DNA from: Linyphia triangularis
Taxonomy: Eukaryota > Arthropoda > Arachnida > Araneae > Linyphiidae
Assembly: GCA_963978545.1 (NCBI GenBank)
Contig: OZ021723.1
Location: 4,966,273-5,030,272 of the forward strand
Direction of reading: 5' to 3'
DNA: 64,000 bases
Position 1 is the first letter of the stretch; each line of letters opens with the position of its first letter. Below the pieces are notes generated by a model, which did no database searches, was not told the DNA's origin, and saw nothing but the letters and a program-made list of their open reading frames with translations. Positions 56,250-64,000 of this stretch are shown here, in pieces. The translations under genes were made by a program, and so were the position numbers.

Positions 56250-56430
56250 TTGTGAGTATGTTTGTGGGTATGTTTGTGGGTATGTTTGTGAGTATGTTTG
56301 TGGGTATGTTTGTGGGTATGTTTGTGAGTATGTTTGTGAGTATGTTTGTGGGTATGTTTGTGGTATGTTTGTGAGTATGTTTGTGAGTATGTTTGTGGGT
56401 ATGTTTGTGAGTATGTTTGTGGGTATGTTT
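56250..56430 (+). repeat. 12-bp minisatellite (GTATGTTTGTGG)n
   Basis: About 15 copies, alternating GGGTATGTTTGT and GAGTATGTTTGT. It keeps frames open on both strands, which are not genes. The downstream 56431-56609 is less AT-rich (GGGCAGATCTTCGGAAGCC) and open in one frame (INPLAVIQSVWNLADRFDVD), but I recognise no family. Confidence 0.95.
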
Positions 56431-56621
56431 GTTGATGGCGGGCAGATCTTCGGAAGCCTAATTAACCCCCTGGCCGTCATCCAATCCGTCTGGAACTTGG
56501 CAGATAGATTCGATGTCGATATTAATGCATTCCACCAAATTTTGGCGACTGAAACTGTCACTAAAAGGTCACTTTTACGGAATATTAATAAACCAACTTG
56601 CCGTCATCCAATCGCCCTGAA

Positions 56622-56801
56622 GCCGACCAAACGGTATAGTGGTTAGCGTACTAGCTTCAGAGACCGCGAGGTTGCGGGTTCGAGTCCCGTGTTAGGCATG
56701 GGTGTTTGTAAATGTATGTTGGCTTGTCTAATGACGAATATTTCGGCGCATTATAGTCCTTGTGTTGCTGACGGCGCCAGATAATCTGAATACAACCAAC
56801 C
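56622..56801 (+). mobile_element. tRNA-derived SINE, copy 2, perfect 12-bp TSD
   Basis: Starts GCCGACCAAACGGTATAGTG, with A box around TAGTGGTTAGCG and B box GGTTCGAGTCC (56677-56687), then a non-tRNA tail ending AATACAACCAACC. The target duplication AATCGCCCTGAA is perfect at 56610-56621 and 56802-56813. 180 bases. The tRNA-like head resembles a tRNA gene but cannot be folded as one from what I see. Confidence 0.96.
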
Positions 56802-56813
56802 AATCGCCCTGAA

Positions 56814-57388
56814 ATAGCATTTAACTGACCATTGACGAAACTTTTTTCTGCTGTCAAAATTGTTTTAATAATTAAGTAATAAAATAAATGGTTTTAATCA
56901 ATAAATAAATTTGAAGTGAGTGAATAAATTCGCTTTCATTTTTAATAAGTAATTTCTGGAAAGTAGTTTTCCTGATATTTTACTGATAGAGGTATTTTTA
57001 ATTAGAGGCCAACACCAAGCGCACTCTGGCAACAGAAACTGCGTTTCGTTAATGAATATAAAAATTGGCGATGCATATAAAGGATTTATATTACAAACTG
57101 CTTTATGGGTTATTTTATTAAATTGATAGTTTCGCTCAAACCAATTTTGATTTCCTCAAAAATGTTTATTAAGGTCTATTTATTGTGTTAGTATAAACTC
57201 GTTGTAAATCCTTCATTTCTGATCACAAACTCAGTGGTTCAGTTTATGTGATCAATAAGATTGGTTGTATTTTATCCATGGCAGCTGATTTCTAAATATT
57301 TTATATTAAGAAATCAGCTACCAGGTCCATTATATTCTCAACTAAAAACTACTATAAAAAAAGTATTCTTTTCAATATTGTAATTACT
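56814..57388. other. Intergenic, AT-rich, one small hairpin
   Basis: A short inverted repeat AGCTGATTTCT...AGAAATCAGCT lies near 57284-57322. Nothing else seen. Confidence 0.5.
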
Positions 57389-58116
57389 TTAAGGGTATCC
57401 ATTACCGAAATTTTTTCAAAAATCCCAAATTTTTTTTCTGATTTTAAAAAATAGTTCATACATTCCTGAAGAGAATGATGTTTTTATCTTATTCCTCCGG
57501 TGATTAGAACGCCACAAAATTACCTGTGATTTAAACATCACTAATGGGCGTAACACCTTGAAGCGTCTGCTTAAAGTGCGTTTTTCGAGCACTAGTGTTT
57601 TTCACAGATGTTGCATATTCAAATCGATATATCTCCAGAACCATTAACAATTGGCTATTCAAATTTTTGGAGAATTTAATTTATATAGTTTTAAATATTT
57701 TATCTTCACAGAATTTTAATTTTTTAATTCTGTTTTAAAATATAACATTTAGCGTAAAAGATAACATAAAAAAAAGCAAAAATTTCAATATTTTAACTTT
57801 GAGAATTTTTTTAATTTTTTTTAATTCACCTATAAAAATTCTGTGAAGACAAATTTTTCTTTATATAATTATGTATTACAGAAAGCTTTCACTTTGAAAA
57901 AAAATTATTTTTTCTTGACTTATATCAAAATACGCAAACATCAATTATTATGGATTTTTCTTGGTTTTTAAATTTTTTTGAAATAACTAAACACAATATT
58001 TAAAAAAACATTTTCTCAAAGATATATAAATAGTATCTCATACATAAAATAAATTTTTGACATAAAAATGAACATAAACAAAGTTTTTTTTTATTTTCGA
58101 TACCGGACCCCCTTAA
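57389..58116 (+). mobile_element. TTAA-bounded element, subfamily D, copy 2
   Basis: Left end TTAAGGGTATCCATTACCGA, right end TTTCGATACCGGACCCCCTT plus AA. 728 bases. The first 600 bases match 33348-33945 (TTCCTCCGGTGATTAGAACG; AAGCGTCTGCTTAAAGT). No open frame of note. Spacing to the next element is 314 bases of AT-rich DNA. Confidence 0.88.
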
Positions 58117-58430
58117 ATTGCCAAAAACAGTTTTGATTTCTTTAAAACATTTTGTTTATTTTTCTAGATATTGTGTTAGTGTAAATTGGTTGCTATAAAT
58201 AACTGTTATGAAAATTAGCTGAGTGGTTGGATTTATATAACAGTGATGCTGTTTTGTATTGTATCAAAGATATTTACGGCTGATTTTCAAACATGTGATT
58301 ATCAGAGTCTTTGTTCTACATGGTAACTATAAAAAAAAAACTTGTTTTCTGTAATATTTTTAGACTTAGAAAGAAAATGGCTTACACTGACCAAATACGT
58401 AATTTTGCTTCATAACATGACAGAATAGCA

Positions 58431-59162
58431 TTAAGGTATACATATACAATAGAAATCTTGAAATTTGACTCAAGTCTGCGTTTTTGTTTTATGGTTTTAA
58501 AATATTCCCGAATTCTTTACCATTAAAAGGATACAATTTTCTTACTGAGACTCAAACTACTTTTTAAATTACAGTATGTTTTGTGAACATGCTTTGTATC
58601 ACGTTCATTAGTGTAGTAAACTTTAAACGCGTTTTCTGAAGAATGACATTTTGGTGTTATATAACTTTACGCCAACGGTCATTACTTCACAATAAATTAT
58701 TCGATTTACAAAATTCTAATTTTGTTTTGTCGACCATAGTTGTGAATGCGTTTTCTATGGAGCATCTAATATATATTGTAATGAAAAAAAAAATTATGAA
58801 TATTTTAATCTTAATTTTTTGTTAAAAACTATGATTTTTTTAAATTTTTTATTTAAAAACTTTTAATTAAATAAATATTGAAGCCAAATTCAAAATCCTC
58901 CATAGGAACATGCGCCAATATAATATATTTTATTTGCAATAAAAATATTACCTCTAAGTTAATTACAATTTTATTTATGTATGTTCTAATAATGTCCTAA
59001 TTAGTCACTTTAATTGCAATTAGCCGATTAAAAAATTGACGGAAAAAGAAAGTTTATACATAAAAATGCATTATTTTTAATTCTGATATACTTCCAAAAA
59101 ATTTGAAATTATAACCTAAAAATTAAAGGAAATCATCTCAATTGTGTATGTATATACCTTAA
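58431..59162 (+). mobile_element. TTAA-bounded element, subfamily E, copy 2 (complete)
   Basis: Left end TTAAGGTATACATATACAAT, right end ATTGTGTATGTATATACCTT plus AA: about 22 bases of inverted terminus. 732 bases. Matches 43788-44509. The 60-codon frame at 58643-58825 differs between the two copies and is not conserved coding. Confidence 0.93.
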
Positions 59163-59215
59163 GAGATGTTTTGAATACACGTCAAACCCTTGTTGTTATG
59201 GCAACCCCATGACCG

Positions 59216-59913
59216 TTAAGGCCAAGATTTCAAAATTTTCGATTTTTATATTTTAGTGGGGAAATATAGCCTCAAACTCTAGCTTTTAGTACATACCTTA
59301 CTTTTGCTGATCCGAGAAGAATTAAGAATATTATTTGAGTTTTTGTAAGCGCGCATATAAGAAATCGTCTGTTTTTCATTTTCTTAAATTGCATTTTTCT
59401 CTTCATGTGTATTTTAAGAATTTTAGGGTATTAAATTTGTTCCTTGCGATTCAAAATTTGATGGGGTTTTTTTAAATTTGGAGATATTGTTTACTATACT
59501 AATTTGAACACAATTGTGCATGGATTTTGGAATCTGGTATTTTTTTTATTGTTTTACAGCAATTTTCGTAATGCTTCTATTTAAAAAGTTTACATTTTTT
59601 GCCGTTGTACCAAAATTTTACTTTTAATTAATTAACCAATGAAACAAATTAAAAATCCATGCACAAAAAAATCCGTGTACAAAGAAATTGAGACAGATTG
59701 CAAATAATTTGAATCGCAAGGAGCGTTTTTAAAATTACGGAAAAAACGCTAAATTTTTCAATAAATAATTTAATTTCTTGAAAAAAAAATCAATATAAAT
59801 TTTTGAACTTTTGGGTTTTATTTTATCTAATTACTTTTGAAGTGCACAAAGAATTTCATGAATTTTGGACAAAAATTTAAGAATTTTTATTTTTGACTTA
59901 ACAGTCCCCTTAA
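59216..59913 (+). mobile_element. TTAA-bounded element, subfamily F
   Basis: Left TTAAGGCCAAGATTTCAAAA, right GACTTAACAGTCCCCTTAA; 698 bases. The termini are only partly inverted. It shares GAATCGCAAGGAGC with subfamily B at 12525-13239. It follows subfamily E copy 2 after 53 bases. Confidence 0.65.
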
Positions 59914-60029
59914 CGCGAAATCGCTTAACATGAAATACGTTTAACGTGAAGTAAAAGCAATTCTCCGTACTTAAAACTTAACTTTAATTTATTCGTTTAA
60001 CACGAAATTTGGCTAACACGAACCTCTCT

Positions 60030-60375
60030 ACCTCTAGAAGTCTCAAGAAGGTTTGACTCCTATATAAGTCGGCCGAGTTAGTTGAGTCCGTGAGTTGACT
60101 GGAATTACTGAGTTGAGATACTGAGTCTCAGTGAGCATTTAGAGTAGTTCTAAAGCGAACTGTATTGCATTGTCTTTTGCAGCGATTTTAGCAGTTGTGT
60201 TGTCAAGTTTTTAACTGCTGTTTTGTGCTCTATTGTTGTGTATAGAGCTGTATTGAGTCTACTAGAACGAGAAGTTCTGGAGTTGTAAAGGAATCTGTGA
60301 AGAATATATCGGAATAAATTTCTGCAAGTTTTGATCTGATTAGGCTTCAAATCTTTCGAACCCATCCACGCAACA
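60030..60375 (+). mobile_element. 5'-truncated solo LTR, family L2, copy 2
   Basis: Matches the downstream half of 31133-31840 from the TATA region (CCTATATAAGTC near 60059) to CCCATCCACGCAACA at 60375. The upstream half is missing. The segment 59914-60029 contains several short CGCGAAATCG / ACACGAA words and is unassigned. Confidence 0.85.
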
Positions 60376-60689
60376 ATATTGTTGAATACTACTAACACTT
60401 TATTTGGAAAAAAAATTAGTGCATTAACTTTTTAAGTAATTAACTTAAAGCTCTATTCAAATTATCATTAAAGAGTGAATCGTAGAAAAACTATTATTAT
60501 AAAAAAATTTAATAACTTTAAAAACTTAATAGTTAACTTTAAACTTTAATTTATTTATTTTTTTTTTTTTTTAAATAATATGTTTAATTTTTAGTATCAT
60601 AGCAATTTACTTAACGTTATTTTAACAGAAAAATCTTTTCTAAATAATAGTTAAATTTATTTTTCCGGTGATCAGATATTTATTTCCAG
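60376..60689 (+). promoter_or_regulatory. Region upstream of gene 2
   Basis: AT-rich, with a T run near 60550. No clear TATA box or initiator. The bases just before the start codon (tttatttccag) look like a 3' splice acceptor, so a non-coding first exon may lie further left, possibly within or beyond the LTR at 60030-60375. Confidence 0.4.
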
Positions 60690-60755
60690 ATGACGAAAAA
60701 CATAGAAATGGAAGGAATCGAAATGTCAGACTCAGAAAAAAAAGCTGTAGATGAT
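60690..60755 (+). CDS. SEC14-like gene 2, first coding exon
   Basis: Reads MTKNIEMEGIEMSDSEKKAV then DD and ends at GTAAGT in phase 0. Three in-frame Met codons (residues 1, 7, 12). The third gives MSDSEKKAV, the more usual beginning of SEC14-like proteins, so the true start may be 60723. I keep 60690 as the longest form. It is the amino end of the CRAL-TRIO N-terminal helical domain. Confidence 0.72.
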
Positions 60756-62218
60756 GTAAGTATGAAACAAATTTAAGTATCCCTTTGAAAAACAGCTTTA
60801 TTCTACATTTTCATTAAATTGATCTATTAGTAATCATTGGTACTGATATAATGGGGATCATTGGTATTGATCTAGTGGAAGTAGCTTAAGTGGGAATTTT
60901 TTTTGTAGATTTCTGGGCAAAATAACATAAATCTACTTAAAAATACACTGTTAAAAAAATTTGTCCACCATGCTCCAAAATTTGGTTCCCATTTAGCTGC
61001 CACCAACATTTGGTGCTTAGTTTCGCGATTTAATGGTACTTACGGTCCGAGGTTGCACCATTAAATCGTGAAACTAAGCACCACATGTTGGTGGCAGCTA
61101 AATGGGAACCAATTTTTGGTGCAAGATGGACCAAAATTTTTAACAGTGTACCCAGAAAAAGGCGTAGCCGGAAAACTTAATTTCCGGGAGTCTATAAAAG
61201 AAATAGTATTTTTATATAATTTCTACTAAAGAAGATAAGCGATTTGAGTTTTTCGAGAAATGAATTCCCATAAACTAAAATTGTATTTGCTATCGCCGCG
61301 TCTACAGATAATTTCATAACTGCACAGTATTTTCTTTAAAATTATAATCTACAAATTATTTCGTTTTTATTCCACTTTATGATATCATACTCACAAATTA
61401 AACTTATCCATCATTTCAAAAAAAGACAAATACTTAAGTTAAATCCCACATGAAAAAATAAAAAGTCATTACCAAATATGAAACAAAAAGTAAGAGACAT
61501 AAAAAATTTAACATGAGGAAATGCTTTACATGTTAACTCATTGCAATAAGTCTGTGTATTTCAATTTATATTTCTTGAATTTCTGAAATTAATTTAAAGG
61601 AAGTCTTTTAAAACCACTAGTTTTTAAATAAATATAGAAAATAGTTTTAATCAATGTTTGAAAGTTGATCAGATTTGTCTTAAAATGGCTAAAAAATAAT
61701 ACTTTAAAAATACTCAAATTAAAGTATTTTTACTTTATGCTTGTGCAACCCATTCTTTAATATTCAGAATAATTAGAAAGAAAAATAAATATCCCGAAAA
61801 TTAAAATCTGCATTTGCACATATCTCATTTTCCGCCTCTCGGATTATGAATATTAAAAAAAAAAAAAAAATCAAAGCAATTTCATAGAAAATATATATTA
61901 ATTTTATTTTTAAAAGTAATTACTTAATATTAAATTTTTAATAAAATATAATAATTACAATGTTTAATTCATATTATTTTAAGATATGTGATCAAACGTA
62001 CTACCTAGTTAATTAATTAAACCCCATATTACGCAACAAAAAAAAATAAAATTAGTATTTATTAAAGAAATCTTCAATTAAAAACACGGAATTTTAATAA
62101 AAAAATAAATTTTTAAAACAAATATATTTCAATTATCCTAATATGAAAAAATAAGTTGAACATTTGAATGTTTATCATTAAATAGAACGTTTGTTAATGC
62201 TGTTTGTATTTATTATAG
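60756..62218 (+). other. Intron 1 of gene 2
   Basis: Contains the second copy of the 202-bp TA-flanked MITE (60946-61148). The rest is strongly AT-rich with an A run near 61855; nothing else seen. Confidence 0.6.
60946..61148. mobile_element. 202-bp TA-flanked palindromic MITE, copy 2
   Basis: CACTGTTAAAAA to TTTTAACAGTG flanked by TA, near-identical to 1941-2142. It sits in the paralogous gene but in a different intron, so it is an independent insertion, not an inherited one. Confidence 0.93.
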
Positions 62219-62294
62219 TTGAGGACAAAATTGTCTGCAGATTTGGATCCAAAAATTTATGATGACACATACATGTTGCATAGATTTCTCAATG
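62219..62294 (+). CDS. SEC14-like gene 2, coding exon 2
   Basis: Acceptor tttattatag, donor GTATGT, phase 0 in and 1 out. Reads LRTKLSADLDPKIYDDTYML then HRFLN. The YMLHRFLNA(Q) block, completed in the next exon, matches the D-x-x-LLRFLRAR motif of the CRAL-TRIO N domain. Confidence 0.9.
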
Positions 62295-62689
62295 GTATGT
62301 ACACTAGTATTAATTATTTATTCATAGTTGTAGCGAATCAGACGTTCCCAAATTATTACATATCGATCATCCATTTCTGAAAATAAACTTTTTTAAAACT
62401 TAATAAAAACTTAAATAAACGAGCTTTTTTAGGAAGAAACTGTAGATTCCATAACCATTGTTATACAATATGTTGCTAACAATAAGTATTGTTATGGAAG
62501 TTTTACTAAGTTCGAAGAACAGAAATCTCGGATTTTCGAACTCCCAGACTCTGGAACATGTGTAAATTTTGTAAGGACTCAATAGACTTCTTACCATTGA
62601 TACCTTTCCAGTTTCATTATATTCGATTCAGTATATTTTTACTTAACTAAGTTATAATTTAATTATTATTATTATTATTATTATTATTA

Positions 62690-62724
<35 letters not shown>

Positions 62725-63254
62725 GTTGTTGTTGTTGTTGTTGTTATCGACGTCGTCGTTGTCGCTGTTCTTATTGTTGTTGTCGTTAATATTATCAATA
62801 TTACTATTGCTAATATTATTATTGTTATTATCGTTGTTGTTAATATTGTTATTGTTTTTTTGTTTTTTTTATTATTGTTGTTGTTGTTTCTGCTGCTGTA
62901 ATTAATAATAATAATAATATTTATTATTTGGGATTTACTTATTTCTGAATGCTAAGGTGATTTAAAGTTGTCTCTTTTCATGTTATCTTCAATAATAATA
63001 CACATTATATGGATGTATTTCTCTTATAATTTGAAAAACTTTCTTCAGCTCCCTTTAAATTCATTAAAAAAAAAGGAACAATTCAATTTAAAGAAAATGC
63101 TTCAATTAATTTCATCTTCAATTTATTTTGGGATTGTAGATTAAATACTTTCAAAAGTATGTGCGTAATATAAATTCCTTATATTGTAGTAATTCCTTAT
63201 GTTGTAGTCATACATTTAAAAATATTAAATCGCTAATTAGCTTTTCTTTTTCAG
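62295..63254 (+). other. Intron 2 of gene 2 with trinucleotide repeats
   Basis: (ATT)n and (GTT)n runs with CGTCGT-type variants between about 62660 and 62915. The leucine-rich frame there and the - frame at 62400-62597 are artefacts. Otherwise AT-rich intron. Confidence 0.65.
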
Positions 63255-63298
63255 CTCAAAGCTTTAGTATTAGCAATGCAGAAAATATGATAAGAAAG
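63255..63298 (+). CDS. SEC14-like gene 2, coding exon 3
   Basis: Acceptor ctttttcag, donor GTATTT (weak), phase 1 in and 0 out. Encodes AQSFSISNAENMIRK, the F-x-x-x-x-A-x-x-MLRK helix of the CRAL-TRIO N domain. At 44 bases it is too short for open-frame searches but its phase fits exactly. Confidence 0.9.
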
Positions 63299-63665
63299 GT
63301 ATTTAAACACTTTTCTTTCTTTTGAATAACGACTTAAGCTACATATTTATGTGTATAAAGTTTTTATAAAACTATTTTTATTGATAATTACAGTCTGGGT
63401 AAAATTTCAGATTTCTGTAAATCTCAAAACATTAATTGCTTCTTCTCTTATTATGGTAATTAAATAACAAAATAGAGTCAGAACTTCTGAGGAAATTTAG
63501 CCGAATTCACGAGATATAGTTTTTTGTTGAGCATTCTTACATAATTTACAAACTTTTCTTGGACTTTCAGTTAATTAACTAAACTTTTCCATATGCTCGC
63601 ATGTCTTTACTTTTTAATGTTAATTTACTTCTAAAATAAATAAGATAATATTTATTCAATGACAG

Positions 63666-63728
63666 ATGCTGCAATGGAGAAAGCAACTGCGAGTGGATTC
63701 TATTGTAAATGATACTGATATTCACGAG
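63666..63728 (+). CDS. SEC14-like gene 2, coding exon 4 (gene continues past the window)
   Basis: Acceptor aatgacag, donor GTAAGA, phase 0 in and 0 out. Encodes MLQWRKQLRVDSIVNDTDIH plus E, the WRK-x-x-x-VD-x-I end of the N-terminal domain. The lipid-binding and GOLD exons would lie to the right. Nothing is recognisable in intron 3 (63299-63665). Confidence 0.92.
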
Positions 63729-63972
63729 GTAAGAATTATACTACTTAAGAATACTATGTTTTAAGTTGCATTCCTTACCTTTTTAGCAAATGCTGTTCCA
63801 ATTTTTCCAAAACATATTAGTGCCCAATGGATCCTATGAATTTTTAATTTTGGAAAGCACAATTATTCGACTTTCCATGGGGCGTTCCGTAGATATTTCG
63901 CATTCCAAGATATATTCTCTCTCTCTATCACATAAATAGTTTCCGCCCTCTTGATTGTTTCCATACAAACAA

Positions 63973-64000
63973 GGCCGACCAAACGGTACAGTGGTTAGCG
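63973..64000 (+). mobile_element. tRNA-derived SINE, copy 3, cut by window end
   Basis: GCCGACCAAACGGTACAGTG followed by GTTAGCG matches the first 28 bases of the SINE at 56622. It lies in intron 4 of gene 2 in sense orientation. Confidence 0.85.

Noticed and set aside
56365..56646. 93-codon + frame after the 12-bp minisatellite
   Set aside because: The first part is minisatellite and the end runs into the SINE; the middle could be old coding sequence but no family was recognised.
56622..56695. Possible tRNA gene
   Set aside because: A and B boxes are present but the sequence recurs with a shared non-tRNA tail and a 12-bp target duplication, so it is a SINE head.
62723..62905. Leucine-rich 60-codon frame
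   Set aside because: Trinucleotide repeat inside an intron of gene 2.

Overview
This is AT-rich eukaryotic nuclear DNA, almost certainly from an arthropod and most likely a spider. The evidence is short exons with GT/AG boundaries in long introns, SEC14-like (CRAL-TRIO plus GOLD) genes, degraded Ty3/gypsy, CR1-like, hAT and Tc1/mariner elements, tRNA-derived SINEs and satellite arrays. The spider assignment rests mainly on my impression of the gypsy polyprotein and is inference. There are no bacterial genes, operons, rRNA or CRISPR.

Two host genes can be supported, both on + and both SEC14-like. Gene 1 (about 766-27003) enters from the left. I resolve seven exons (766-860, 2186-2264, 2897-2977, 7478-7564, 10605-10711, 16050-16362, 26897-27003) whose splice phases join into one reading frame from the middle of the lipid-binding domain to the stop. 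Gene 2 (60690 to beyond the right edge) shows its start and first four coding exons (60690-60755, 62219-62294, 63255-63298, 63666-63728), which encode the N-terminal helical domain. They sit head to tail 33.7 kb apart, so this is part of a tandem paralogue cluster.

The introns of gene 1 are packed with mobile and tandem DNA: foldback elements (1594-1940, 3240-4788), a 202-bp TA-flanked MITE (1941-2142), three copies of a 660-bp MITE with 3-bp target duplications, several roughly 700-740-bp elements bounded by TTAA, a Tc3-like transposon (11644-15066), a 97-bp array (8664-9702), a 228-bp array that triplicates a splice acceptor and the start of an exon (9778-10604), and two satellite arrays (17700-20105 and 20944-26125) that fill most of the last intron.

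The intergenic 27-60 kb holds three solo or truncated LTRs, minisatellites, a degraded CR1-like fragment, two hAT-like elements containing other elements (44516-47045), and a degraded Ty3/gypsy element (47753-52492) inserted in one arm of a larger inverted-repeat element (47686-54676). A second copy of the insertion site, in the other arm, shows the pre-insertion sequence. A SINE with a perfect 12-bp target duplication lies at 56622-56801, and three TTAA-bounded elements run in series at 57389-59913.

I found no obvious new enzymatic system. The observations most worth following are the triplicated decoy 3' splice sites in gene 1, the isolated GC-rich GOLD exon in an AT-rich gene, the family of TTAA-bounded elements of nearly constant size, and a hAT-like MITE carrying eight TATCGATA sites.
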